DNA of 64,000 bases, taken from Homalodisca vitripennis (Eukaryota > Arthropoda > Insecta > Hemiptera > Cicadellidae). The stretch lies in assembly GCF_021130785.1 (NCBI RefSeq), contig NC_060215.1, forward strand, positions 119,126,501 to 119,190,500, in the 5' to 3' direction. Each line of letters begins with the position of its first letter. Within the stretch, counting starts at the first letter, position 1. A program made the position numbers and the translations under genes. This document shows positions 38,451 through 49,734 of this stretch, in pieces. Under the pieces are notes generated by a model, which made no database searches, had not been told where the DNA came from, and saw only the letters and a list, made by a program, of their open reading frames with translations.

Positions 38451-39273
38451 AAACTGACTGTACCAACTGCTACTTTATTGGTGATCATGAAAACACCAAC
38501 CGTTTTAAGAACTTATTGCTGGGTCTATATGCGGTTTCAGGCACCAGAGCCCCGACTAGAGCTGGTGGTGGCCAGTATAAGTGAGTTTCACGGATATACA
38601 TCTCGTACGGCCGAAGAAATGTATTCACTACTCTTTGGAATATCTTGGCGCTTGAAAGTCAGCTTATACTTTAGGTGCATATTCGCATACAATCTATATC
38701 AATCTTCTCTACCGGCGTCATACCGCCCCTTCGTCGCATCAAAGTATTCAAGGCTACTACAAAAGCTATGATGGGTTCACTATCACCTTAGGTACTACGT
38801 TAATTTCCTCATCTATGTTTGTCTTATCGTATGTTGGAAGGAAGTTCAGTCTTGACAAAAATCCTCAAAACTGTTCCAAAATTCTCTATTATTCCCGTCT
38901 CTATTATTCTTTAACAGCTCTGGAACAAAGCAGATCATTTTAGCAATTCAGGAAGCGCTTTTATAAGATCACCCTTAATATATTATAAGCTTCCATCATG
39001 TAATCGAGTCTTTCCAAGAGCGACACAGGACAACGATGTTCCTGAAAATTTAATTGCGATTCTTGCTGCCTAAGAGAAGAGTAAGGAATCCAGGCCCGAA
39101 GTACTGACTAGTCGCAGGATTCCGAAGTTTAAAGGCGTCACTGTATACATATTATGTTGAACGTCAATTACACTTTTCGAGTAGTTATGTCTATTATTCC
39201 AGTCACGCGTGGTTCTACTTTGCATTTTAAGCGAAACCAAACGCCTCTTTACTTCGTCATCACTAGTAACTGG

Positions 39274-39531
39274 TTAAATTTCGAGTATTTCCCTCAGATT
39301 TATATTTTGAGTCCTTTTATCAATTGCTAATGTACTGATATTTGGCTCGATATTGTCTTTAACATGCGATATATTTCCGTCTGCAACCTCATCTAGTCTA
39401 CTGGTCTGTAAGCGAAGAAAATTTACAACAGATTTTCTCAAGTAATTGGTCGTCCTACCTTTGGTATTTAGGTTATACTTTTGCATTTTCGTTATTAATT
39501 CAGCTTTTGTGAGTTTATAGCTCCATCCCAC
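39274..39531 (-). pseudogene. Gag N-terminus with SAP-like motif, copy 2
   Basis: Starts MGWSYKLTKAELITKMQK and contains YLRKSVVNFLRLQTSRLDE. It is the sister of the copy at 9,439-9,708, but here followed at a distance by pol remnants. The frame ends after about 85 residues through an indel. See copy 1 for the domain reasoning. Confidence 0.65.
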
Positions 39532-40368
39532 GACTGGATCAATCTAAGAGGGGGAACAACGTGACTTGATGCTTGTTCCTTCATAATCATCAGTTGCAAA
39601 CCCAAATCTCGTGTCGCAATACACTTAATTTGTGATTCTCCGGTATTTTCAGAGTAACTGGAAGTTACAGTCGTAGGTATTGTCTTTAGGGTTCAGCATC
39701 AGGTATCGTCATCTAACAAATCACCACGTTGAGTTTTTAAAATCGTGTTCTTTGACCGTAAACAAGGTATCCAACTGCCAGACTCACGTTTTATTCGTAT
39801 CCATGAAAGGGAGGAGACGAATTTCAATAACGAAGCAGCTATCTCAAAATCGGTAATGTTGACTTATCACTGACTCTATTAAGTTATCGAAAAGGAAGAT
39901 AAAACTTTAGAGATTTTTATTTAAGACCGGCTTTTTAGAAGATTTTAAATTTAGAAAAACCTAAATTTATTCTTTAAATGACCGAGTTTCACTGCATTCC
40001 AAGAGCTTAATATCTTATACTGATATTAAGAAAGAGAACCCATAAAAATCGCCTAATTCAGTGGGTTGAGAAATTGCTAATGGCAGATACATATTTTAAG
40101 TATCGCCCCTATAGGGATTAGCATTGCCTGATCCTCTTTCTCTCTCTCACTCTGTCTTCATAAAATGAAACGCTACTAAGTGTTTTAATCAGTGTCTGTT
40201 ACAGACTAACGCTAAATACATTAATTAAATTATAATAATTATAATTTATAGAAATAGTGCTTAATTAAAATATCTAAAACTAATAATTAAATATTTTCCA
40301 TCATGGCGGCCTTGAAGTTCTCCTGGAATTAAACAAAACACAAAGAGGTAACTAACACAACTATAAAA

Positions 40369-41385
40369 CTAAATTATTATACCGACAGAACGAGCACATC
40401 TTCTAGTCATTTGAAGAGAGAACACTTTCACTGCAGGTCTAGTGAAAGATCCGTTAGAAGTTTGGAGGTCTACTACACGCACTATTCCATCAGATCCAGG
40501 ATGGACGGCGGTGACACGTGCCAAGGCCACGAGAGAGGTGGGCATGGTGAGTGAATTAACACCCTTAGGTTGGGAGCTGGGGACATCCACGCTGCAATTG
40601 GTGCAGATACTCTATATATACTGGTCCAGATCGGCTGATGAAAAGCTTGGACAAGTTGCCAGTGTCGGAGTCAGCTGTCGGGTACAGCTAGGAAATCAGG
40701 CTCCGGGACAGCTGCGAGTAGCCTGCTGATCAAAAAATGACCTGGGGTGATATCATTGGGGTCATTGTAGAGTAGGGTCAGTAGTCTCGAATTGAGCATA
40801 GCTTCCACCTGTGTTATAAGAGTTATAAAGTGTATGAGAGTCAGTACAGTTTCACCCATAAAAATTGCGGAGATAGTGTTGTGAAATTTTAACCGCACTT
40901 TCCCAAAGTCCACCTTGGTGAGGAGCGCAAGGGGGGATGAAATGAAAATTAATACATTTAGGGATTTTAAACTTTACAATATTTTCTTGACCCTCTGACG
41001 AGCGTAGAAGGAATTCAGTGAGCTTGCGAAGAACGGCATCAGCACCTACGAAGTTTGTGCCACAATCAGAGTAAATGTCTGCACAAAGACCGCGCCGAGA
41101 CACAAATCGAGTGAGAGCTGCCAGAAAGGCTTCAGTGGTTAAGGTCCGTAGCAGCCACTAAATTAACTACCTTAGTTGACATACAAAAAAGACACACGGA
41201 TAAACTGTAATATGTTTCACTGCGCGCAAATTATGCACCTCTACAGTAAAAGGTCCGGCATAGTCAATGCCTGTGCTAACAAACGGAGAGGCAGGTGTAA
41301 CCCGAGAGCGTGGGAGATTACCCATGAGAGGAGGTTTGTTTCAAGGTTTGTTCCTGAAGCAAGTGAGACATCTAAATATTCTGGA
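40369..41385 (-). pseudogene. BEL/Pao integrase and C-terminal domain remnant
   Basis: Reads CLTCFRNKP (zinc-binding HHCC end), VSTGIDYAGPF, IYSDCGTNFVGA, FIPPCAPHQGGLWESAVK, the catalytic D-D-E region of BEL integrase, then VHPGSDGIVRVVDLQTSNG with SFTRPAVKVFSL of the DUF5641-type C-terminus. Stops near 41,340 and 41,160 interrupt it. Confidence 0.8.
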
Positions 41386-41388
41386 CAT

Positions 41389-41685
41389 CTAAAAAGTCCT
41401 TAATTTTGTAGTACTGCTACTAGGTTTCAATACCCGGTGATCAGGCAAGAAGTAGTGAGGGGTAGAGAGATCAAGAAAAGAACATTCATTTATGTGTCCT
41501 AGAGCTTGGCATTCATCCATAAAGTCCAAATATAGCTCTTTGAACTGGGGTTGAGAACAAAACTTGTTCTTCAAGGAAGATAGGCGTTTCCTTGCAACAT
41601 CATAAGCATGGCCTCTGGTGATAGGGTTTGACGGGTAGGCGTACATAGTAGCGCCCGTCGGCGTCCCTCGAGTGGGTTCATACAA
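41389..41685 (-). pseudogene. BEL/Pao reverse-transcriptase N-terminal stub
   Basis: Contains RLSSLKNKFCSQPQFKELYL, DFMDECQALGHI, YFLPDHRVLKP and SSTTKLRTF, the start of the BEL-type polymerase domain. It ends at about 41,390, where integrase sequence begins, so the catalytic palm is missing. Confidence 0.8.
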
Positions 41686-41762
41686 ATCACACTTTTTTTG
41701 CCGTTTTATTGGAGCACGATGGAAGTTCTTCTTGCTGCCAAAAGCGTTGCGGAATGTAATAA

Positions 41763-42277
41763 TTAGTCATGAGTGGAAAGATGTGAAATTGAAAAGTTAC
41801 AGGTCGATTGTGTTTGTTTAGCACAGGAGGCTTGTCCAATCAACACGAAACCGAAGTGGGTGCCTATTACATGAGGAATACATGGTCCCAGAGAGTGATT
41901 TTCTTGGGTTAGGAGCGAAGGCATTATAGACCTGCCTATGAAAACATCAGTACCGCCTGGTAAATTGGAAAGAAGGTTCTGCGAGAACATAAGGTTTCAC
42001 TCGACAAAGCACTTCCGGTGAGAGGTGGATCCTTGGTAGGTCCACAGATCTTGTTCAAAATATGGAAGGGTTGCCCAGAAGCCAAGATTCGATGCCAGAG
42101 AGTTTCCACGTTGAGCGGCGTCATGCCATTAGTGCAGGCAGAGAGTTGAGCTAAACCTGCTATCTTTAGATTAGAGGTATATCGACGTGAGCCTAACAAG
42201 TTTGCTGCACGTTCGGTGATAAGTTTACACATACTACCCGTATCGAGTAAGGCTCTAATGATATGTGTTTCCATCAA
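41763..42277 (-). pseudogene. BEL/Pao protease remnant
   Basis: The motif ALLDTGSMCKLITERAANLL contains the DTG active-site triad of a retroviral-type aspartic protease. A shifted frame follows with DVFIGRSIMPSLL and GTHFGFVLIGQA, matching the conserved end of the BEL protease domain. Confidence 0.8.
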
Positions 42278-42479
42278 TTGTAGTCAGTTTGAAGAGAGTT
42301 GTGCCAAGCAAAACAGTGGAGTGAGGGTGCTCAAGTACGTATTTATTTTGAGCGAGGTAACTAACCGCTTCCTGAGTAGCGGCGGAAAGAGCGGAACTCA
42401 TTTCTCTATTAAGAGGTTCCGGTTGACGCTTAGTCTGAGGTGGTTGAGCCTGACCTTGCGCCGTAGATAATTTACCATA

Positions 42480-43566
42480 ACTAGTGCGAGAGAGAGTAAA
42501 ATGTAACAGACTGTGATGGCTGTTGTGGCAAGTAGAACAGCTATTTTTAGACTTACATTCCTTTGTATCATGGTTTCCTAAACAGGAGTTACACAGTTTT
42601 TCCCTCTTCGTTAACTGATAACGTTTTTATGGAAAGAGGAATTTGAAGGTGGGACAAACATACATTTTATGTTTTTGATTGTCGCAGGAAAAACATTTTT
42701 GTCCTTGGGAGTTGCTTTGCACAGAGAACATAGCTAGTGACAAAGGTTAGATCGTTCTGCGAATTTAACAGCCTTTGTTAGTTTATTGTGAGAGGAACGG
42801 TTTACATTATACTTTAGCATTAAATTAAGAGAGGCGTCCTTGGTCTGGTTACACTCCGTGTTATGAAATTGAATTACGTCCTTAACTTCCGGTAAAGTGT
42901 GAGTAGCACTGTCTCGATTAGACCTAAAGACTACTAGTTTTTTACGCAGTTCACTGTCCAATTAGCGTAAAATAAAAGCAGTTAATACAGGATTGGATGT
43001 AGTTGAGACGTCGAACTCAATAGCTTTTAATGCTTCACTGTGTTCATAAAACAGATTAGCGAAATTGTGTAAACTACGAACAGAACCTGAGGTAAGTGTG
43101 GTGAGTCGGCGTGAGTTATGGTAGCGTTCACGCGGTAGTTGATATGATACAAGATATGATTAGCTGTAGTAGTACTCAGAGATTTAACCAAGTTTAAGGG
43201 TTCACCGGATAGCACTGATAACAAATATTGAAATTTGGAAACGTTAGAAACACTTGCAATGTGATGTACACTAGAATAAAGAATATTAAAAACCTAACCC
43301 ATTGTAAAAGATTACCATCAAAATGTTTGAGTTCTAATTTTGGTAACCTAATGTGAGCTTGTGGTTGAGAGTTAACTGTACCGTGTTCACTAAAAGCTGA
43401 GACTTTCGAGCGTATCTTGGTCATCAGAGAGTCGAAACTAGGAGCGTCTGCCGGAGACAGATTTCCCAAAACTCGGTTCAGATTGCTTTCAAAGTGTGAC
43501 CGTTTTTTAGCTGTCTCGTTAGCATAGCCTAACAAGGCTCGAGTGTCACTTCCTGATACTTTTCGT
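42480..43566 (-). pseudogene. BEL/Pao Gag remnant
   Basis: Contains RLPKLELKHFDGNLLQW, the hallmark of the DUF1759 capsid-related region of BEL/Pao Gag, then LLSVLSGEPLNLVKSLS-like sequence and, near 42,700-42,520, Cys/His knuckles (C-N-S-C-L-G-N-H-D-T-K-E-C and C-S-T-C-H-N-S-H-H). Two or more stops and frameshifts separate these pieces. Confidence 0.8.
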
Positions 43567-43570
43567 ACAG

Positions 43571-45000
43571 ATTACAAGTTATAGCTGTATTGAAATATAT
43601 TTCACCGAAGAATATGTCTTAAAACTTGATATCTTGGTCTATTACATTTATTCTGACTGTTATATACCAAATATCTTTAGAAATCAATCATTAAATAATA
43701 TTAAGATTGAAACTTGAATTTATCGATTCCTGCAACTATAGGCGCTCTTTATGTAATTAATTATTTAGTGATATTCAAATGTTCTTATTTCTTCTTTTTA
43801 TCAGAATAATACAATTGCTCTTCCTGTTAAAAAGAGATCTGACAAAGGTTTACAGCGAATTTCCCACATGAAAATCGTAATTCAACTAAACATTTTTTTA
43901 CTTATGCAAAAGCCGGGCAGATTTACATAAGAAAAGCGAAACGTAAAACACACCAAATGGACACTCAAAAGAAGCTGAGATTCCTGTGTTGGAGGAATTT
44001 ATACCGAAGCCTTCCCTAACCAAAACTACCTTATCACTGATGCCCTTGACTGGCCTCCGGCTACCTAATCTAAAGGCTATAGAAATTAACTATCAACTGA
44101 ACAACTCCTATTATACCCCTTATCAAAGTCGACTTTCGAGAAACCCTCTAAAAAAAAAAAAAAAAATCTCCACAAAAAAAAAAAATTCTACAAAAAAAAA
44201 ATCTTACTGTAAGTCTTATTGTAAAATTTCTACATACGTAGATCTTTTCTTGAGAAACTGCATTATTAAATTTACGTATTCTTTCAGGAAACTACATAAA
44301 ATATGAAATATTTTCGTATATGTTTTCTCCACAATCATTTAGTAATTTTATTTTTATTTTTCAATGCAGCTAATGCCACACTATTAATTTGTTTGTGGTT
44401 ATCAACATAAAGAGACCCATTGTGAAGATTAACTTTAGCACTTTAAGCATTGACGAAGATGACTATGGCATGAGTATTTATTTGAATGTACTTGATCTAA
44501 AGTATGTTACTCCAATATTTGTAATTTAAGACTTAAAAAAAGTAATGAGGTTTCTTTGAAATTGAATAAAAATTAGTTTCTTCTCAAATGCTTCTAGGTA
44601 CCGAACCTTATCCTAACCTACTCCGCAGTGATGTTTCTATAGTTGAATAGATGTAACTTCCGTATTGGAAGCGTGTGGAGGGGCAGCGAGCAGTGGGGAG
44701 ACTGATGCCGCGGTGTTGCCGCGTTGGTGCGGGCACTGCCGTGAGCGGTCACTTTCTTACCGAACACTAAGAAGAGAATATCAGACGGTGCGCGCCAGCG
44801 TACTTACCAACAAACAACGCGTCAGTGTGTGTTGTCTTTTGATTGTTTACACTAGTAATCAGAAACGAAATTTCTCTAACTTAACACAAATATGTGCGAT
44901 ATTAATATGTTACCATTATACTATATAATAATCTACAACTACTAAATAATTCGGATATCGTGAAGAACAAATAATTTGGGTACTCTGAAAACCTAATATT
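43571..45000. other. AT-rich region with an A-rich tract and a GC-rich patch
   Basis: An interrupted poly(A) tract lies at 44,149-44,205. A GC-rich patch at 44,660-44,815 (GGGGCAGCGAGCAGTGGGGA, GCCGCGGTG, TGCGCGCCAGCG) has an 87-codon frame without a known domain; it could be a small CpG-rich promoter region. Confidence 0.4.
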
Positions 45001-45110
45001 GCATTCACAGCACGAACATATTTATTGCGGGGGCTGTCAAAATACTTCAAACACCGTCAGCAAACATTCTGTTGACGTATATTTCCTGTTTTCCTTGGTC
45101 AGTTTGCACT

Positions 45111-45837
45111 CTATAATCTTGCAAAATCTTCAAGGTCACTAGTTTCACTGTCACTGTCATCTCCATTCACGTGAATTATCATTTCCTCTACTGCTGTTTC
45201 AATGAGAACTTCTTGTGCCCACGCGTCTAAAATATATTTTTTGTGTGCTTTACAATATCCGTCCATTCTACGGTTGTAACTTGTTGAAGTCCTTCTTCGG
45301 TTAACCTCCTAACTTCAGTCATGTTAAATGTTTTATTGTTCCGAGCAACGTGTCCCTTAACTTGTGCCCAAACTATCTCTATTGCATTGAAATGGCAATG
45401 GTAAGGTGGCAGTCTGACATTTTTATGTCCTTGGGTTTTAGCCATCTCATCTATAATATACTTGGGGACCGTTGGTTTATTCATTTCACATATTTTTAAC
45501 AACTCGGCTTTTGTAAAATCGTCTGCAAATTGTACGTTATGCTCGCGAAGCCACGCCTGAATTTCCGCTTTTTTGTTACGTTGCGTTGGGGCCTTATCTA
45601 AAATCTTCGAGTGGTATGGGGCGTTGGCCATAACAATAACCGATGGAGCAGAAAGGTTATGTAGAAGTGATAGTCTGAACCATTTTGAAAAGTGTCATGG
45701 TTCATTTCTTCATGGTAATCTGTCGTTTGCTTTGAAGCAAATAACAAGCAACAATTAGGAACAAACCCTCCAGATGTACCAGCGTGCAGTAAAATAAGCC
45801 TACCGCTTTTGCCAATATGCCTTTGCCGATGTGGCAA
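45111..45837 (-). pseudogene. IS630/Tc1-type DDE transposase, C-terminal remnant with two frameshifts
   Basis: The minus strand encodes GKSGRLILLHAGTSGGFVP and DYHEEMNH, then MANAPYHSK, KKAEIQAWLREHNV, LPPYHCHFNAIEIVWAQVKG and a C-terminal acidic tail (GDDSDSETSDLEDFARL) ending at TAG 45,111-45,113. These match the second half of DDE transposases in which N-A-P-Y-H-S carries the second catalytic region (normally D-N-A) and N-x-I-E-x-x-W the third. Here the catalytic Asp reads Ala (MANAP), and the P of NPIE reads A. One base is missing in an A run near 45,690, and one near 45,236. The N-terminal DNA-binding part is absent. It is dead. Confidence 0.8.
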
Positions 45838-45845
45838 CAGTGCCT

Positions 45846-45887
45846 GTTGCTATGGCAACCGCGTCAGACGCTCCTCGCTCCTATTGG
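45846..45887. promoter_or_regulatory. RFX X-box palindrome and inverted CCAAT box
   Basis: GTTGCTATGGCAAC at 45,846-45,859 fits the RFX X-box consensus as a near-perfect inverted repeat. ATTGG (CCAAT on the minus strand) lies at 45,883-45,887 in a GC-rich stretch to 45,955. The spacing resembles an RFX/NF-Y type promoter. It lies immediately upstream, on the minus strand, of the transposase remnant. Confidence 0.4.
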
Positions 45888-45959
45888 TCAGGTAGGCAAC
45901 CAGGCAGTTCTCCCTCTCACTCCAACGTCAGAACGCCCCACCACGCCGATACGGAAGTT

Positions 45960-46550
45960 ATATCTATTCGACTATAATTTAAATGCACAAAGACTGATTA
46001 AGATAAACTAAGAGAATTTATTTAGTGATAATTAAAAAGCGAAATAGAAAACTGATAGTTTCATTGAACTTGATGAATTTGAGGTCTAGGTGTATGTTTA
46101 TTCATTATTTAGTACTAGTGTCTATAATGTATGTTTAAATCCAAACATTTTGTAAATTATATATTTTCAAGGTGTTTAATGGAAATAATAGTAGACTGTA
46201 TCCCCCGATCAGTTTCATATGTTATTATACAACACCGATGTAATTATGTCAACACTGTATTATGTATACATATACAGGGTGAGTCAGAAATATGGTAAAA
46301 TATTATAAGACGTAATTTTAGAGTTAAACATAAGAAAAAAAATGTTATATAAAGGTAGGTCCGGAAACGCTCCATTACTGAGTAATGGCTGGCGAAAGAT
46401 TTTGCTTTGTTTTCAGTTCACCTGGTGAAATTAAGTGATTCTGAAAGGTTTTGTTCTTACTTTTTAACTCAAACAAGATGGATTTATAAGGAAAATCACA
46501 ATTTTATAATCACGCTTCTTTCATTTTTCGCCAATGCAGCCACTTAGTAC
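45960..46550. other. AT-rich region with a terminal-repeat-like motif
   Basis: ATACAGGGTGAGTCAGAAAT at about 46,273 resembles the CAGGGTG starts of insect DNA transposons and LINE 3' ends, but no partner was found. Nothing else is supported. Confidence 0.35.
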
Positions 46551-46557
46551 AGCAGAG

Positions 46558-49054
46558 TCAGTCTTCTAATTGGGCGGTCTCCCAGTCGAATGCCAAAAAC
46601 TCACCCGCATTATAGAATGCCTGAGACACCAAGAAGCGTTTGAGACGAGTCTTTAACGCCTTAGAGGTTGGGGCATGTTTAATTGAGTTGGGCAGTCTGT
46701 TGAGGAAATGCACACCCGCTTGCGAGGGTAGGCGTTCATAAACTACCGTTCTGTGTCTCCCAGTTCAGTAGTTTGCTCTGCCACGCGTGTCATACATGTG
46801 TATGTCTTGGCCTCTGGTTAAGGCACATTTACTCATACAAAACAAAGTTGTTTCCAAAATGTAGAGGCACGGTAGAGTCAACAGCTGCAATTTCTTGAAA
46901 GCTTCCCTGCACGACTCTCTAAATTTGATTTTGGCGATTACTCTAATGCTCTTTGAAAGTGAGTGTTTGCGCAAGCTCCCCAAAGGACCACTCCGTAGGC
47001 AAGATGGGGGTAAATAAAGCCGTAATACGCCGTAATCAGTACCTGACTCGGACAGTATTTGGCTAAAAATCTCAAAACAAAAATGCCTGATCAGATTTTT
47101 GCGCAAACATGGTCAATGTGCTCATTCCAAGTCTGCCCTCGATCGAGGTGCATTCCTAGGAATTTTGAAGAGCAGACTTCTTGCAGTGTGGAGTCATCTA
47201 ACAAAATGGCCGGCTCACACTGGTTGCCCGCAGTGCGCAAGGCAAAATTCAAAACGTTGGTTTTTGAAGAGTTTGTTGTTAGATTGAGGCTGTGGAAATA
47301 TTGGACACAGTTTTTGATGTCAACAAAAGCCTGATGTTCCAAAACTTCGCTTGACATTGCATTGAAAAAGAGAGTCGTATCATCGGCAAACTGCACCAAT
47401 TTTCCATGCAGAAGCGATGATTTTCTATCGTTCACGTAAAGCAGGAAAAGCACAGGACTGAGGATAGACTCTTGAGGGACTCTATATCTCAGGTCTATTG
47501 GTTTGGATGATTTATTTGATATTTGGACAACTTGGGATCTCTGACTTAGGAACGAGCTAAGCTATTTAAGAGGCACGCCTCGAATGCCGTGGGACTCAAG
47601 TTTGTCGAGCAATGTACCGTGATCTACGCAGTCGAATGTTTTGGACAGGTCTAAAAACACACTCATTGTGTGGTTTCGACAATCAATTCCCTCTACAATC
47701 ATATCGACAAGACTCACAACAGCGTCTTTTGTCGATTTGCCCTTTCTGAAACCAATTTGTTCACTTGAGAGCTGATTGTATTTGTCCAAAAGTGAAGCAT
47801 TCTTTTAAGAAATAGCTTTTCAAAAATTTTGCTTATCACTGGAAAAATTGAGACAGGCCGATAGTTAGTAATTGAAGATGGGTCGTCTTTCTTAAAAATA
47901 GGAATAACTTTAGCAATTTTCAGGAAAGAGGGAAACACTCCTTTTTGGAATGAATAATTTACTAATTGGGTTAAGGGTCTCACTAAATGCTTGCAGCATT
48001 TGTTTATGAGCCATGGAGACATTATATTGAGGTCGTTTGATTTTTTTGGCTGGGAGCTGCTGAATAATTCGGTGAAGCTCATCCTCAACGACGGGCGCCA
48101 ACACCATTGATGATGTGGGGCTCTGTCTTTGCAAGGGGCGTACTTGAGGTTCAGATGGCCGAGGACCCCGCCCATCAGCAACGGATGCAAAAAAGTTATT
48201 AAACTGATCGGTAATCTCCGTTTCATCTTCTACAAGCCTAGACCCAATTTTAATTTTGACTGAATTGTGAGTTTTCGTTTTATTATTAATGATGCCTCAA
48301 GTTGTTTTTGAAACGATTTTGGAAGAGAGAATAGATTTTGAGACATCACATGCTTTTGCAGCTTGGATCACTTTCCTGTATGTTTTTTTATAATTCCTGA
48401 AAAAAAGTTTAATTGTTCGTTTAAAGCGTTTTTGTAAATTTCGGAAAATTTTTTTAGTTTTTCTCTAGAAACTAAAGTATCCGCTGTGATCCAGTTATTT
48501 TTGGAAGTTTTTTTTCGCAAACATTGATCATTTTTATAGGGCAGCAAATGTTAATGTGGAAATTTAGAGTGTCGCTAAACAATCTAAACTGCTGCTCTAC
48601 AGGTTGAAATGAATTTGGAAAATCCCATCTTTCTTTTAGAAAGATAAGTGTTGAGGTGAGCGATGTTTTCTGGCCTTATGTATCTTACTGTTTGTTTAAT
48701 TTTGGGCTCCCTTTTGAGTTATACCCCACTAATGACGGCTTCTTGGCCATAGTGGTTTGAGACAGCTGTATTCACTAAAGACACCGCGACACTTGAGTGG
48801 TTGGTGATGATATTGTCGATAGCAGATTGTGTTGTAGCCGTCACTCTCGTCGGAGTTCTGACTAGCAACTCCAGGTCAAATGACCTAAGTAAATCGACTA
48901 ATCGAATTGTGGAATGGTGAGTGTTGTCCAACGCGTCAATGTTGAAATCCCCCATCACGACATATTCCTGACGTTGGTTAGTGAGGCATGTCAATAACTT
49001 TTCGAATTTAGAAAAAAAAGTGTCTACATTTCCACTAGGAGACCAATATATTTT

Positions 49055-49055
<1 letters not shown>
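46558..49055 (-). mobile_element. 5'-truncated Jockey/CR1-type LINE
   Basis: Minus-strand order: end of the apurinic-like endonuclease (VVMGDFNIDAL, SAIDNIITNHS; 49,050-48,719), linker, reverse transcriptase with PIFKKDDPSSITNYRPVS (about 47,870), [20 protein letters not shown] and [14 protein letters not shown] (47,789-47,600), the catalytic FADD box (47,379-47,390), and the C-terminal tail ending at TGA 46,558-46,560. Several frameshifts are present, for example between 47,600 and 47,453. The 5' end is cut inside the endonuclease exactly at a long (TA)n tract. The endonuclease SDH motif reads SNH. Confidence 0.9.
47091..47789 (-). pseudogene. LINE reverse-transcriptase catalytic region
   Basis: Two frames carry the palm: residues [20 protein letters not shown] (block A region, with the metal-binding D of F-D) and LVQFADDTTLFF (block C). 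The expected motif between them (G-V-P-Q-G-S-x-L-G-P) is disrupted by a shift near 47,480-47,560. The FADD box is intact, but the protein is not continuous. Confidence 0.85.
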
Positions 49056-49057
<2 letters not shown>

Positions 49058-49144
<87 letters not shown>

Positions 49145-49150
49145 ATATAA
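49058..49150. repeat. (TA)n microsatellite, interrupted
   Basis: Three TA runs separated by GCCTTA and a TATTAT slip, at the truncated 5' edge of the LINE. Confidence 0.95.
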
Positions 49151-49525
49151 GCATAAGGTTGTCACACCCAGCTTACAGTTCCAACTGCTAATGTAGTGTC
49201 AAACAAAGATTAATTGTAAATTAATTGTACTAGTAAAATTGATATTCTCTAGCATTTTGATTGTGGCTAAAATTAAGATAAATGTAACAACGTAAAACTA
49301 CGTACAGGATTCAGGTAGCATATGGGGGCCATCTCTACGTAGAATGTTAATGTAACCATTGTTCATGTGTGGAATAAAGTATATGAGTTCGAGTTGAATT
49401 TATATTTTATGATGTTGTTTTATGATTGGTTATCGTTTATCAAGTAACGTTTTGGTTCTGAGTCCCAGAAATATAGTATTCAATATATAAAAATAAAATG
49501 ATTGAAAGATAAGGAAGAAGCTCAT

Positions 49526-49569
<44 letters not shown>

Positions 49570-49734
49570 TTTTGTTTAGATAACGAACAAATATAGTACG
49601 CCTTTAAATAGGAACTCCTGACAAAGACATAAAATGTTGTTCCTTAACGACACTCTGCAAAATTTTACTATAACTATTGTAAGCTCAGGTTTGCAATCTT
49701 AATATTTAAATTATAATAGTTAGGATTAGAACAT
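49151..49734. other. AT-rich spacer between two LINE remnants, with second (TA)n
   Basis: Holds a (TA)n tract at 49,530-49,566 and otherwise no recognisable coding sequence. Confidence 0.5.

Larger units (their letters stand above)
34680..40385 (-). mobile_element. Degraded Ty3/gypsy retrotransposon
   Basis: Read on the minus strand, a 5' leader/LTR candidate (40,385-39,720) is followed by gag (39,531), a zinc-knuckle region (about 38,280-38,165), the protease DTG motif (37,904-37,915), reverse-transcriptase motifs (about 37,330-36,970), RNase H-like remnants (about 36,900-36,650), and a polypurine tract at 35,731-35,738 followed by TGTAAGG, a typical LTR start. The segment 34,680-34,975 is about 80% similar to 39,720-40,020, consistent with a diverged LTR pair. 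The 5' edge is uncertain because the sequence runs straight into a BEL/Pao element. Many frameshifts and stops show that it is inactive. Confidence 0.75.
40369..43570 (-). mobile_element. BEL/Pao retrotransposon with internal pol deletion
   Basis: Minus-strand order: Gag (43,560-42,500), aspartic protease (42,277-41,936), start of reverse transcriptase (41,685-41,400), then directly integrase (41,380-40,850) and the integrase-linked C-terminal domain (40,590-40,369). The reverse-transcriptase palm, including any catalytic YxDD box, and RNase H are absent. Frames are broken in several places. Gag's N-terminus is also cut at about 43,570. No LTR pair was recognised. The C-terminal end adjoins the gypsy remnant at about 40,385. 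Confidence 0.85.

Noticed and set aside
44149..44205. Poly(A) tract as a LINE or SINE tail
   Set aside because: No retroelement 3' end was recognisable upstream on the plus strand, and the tract is interrupted.
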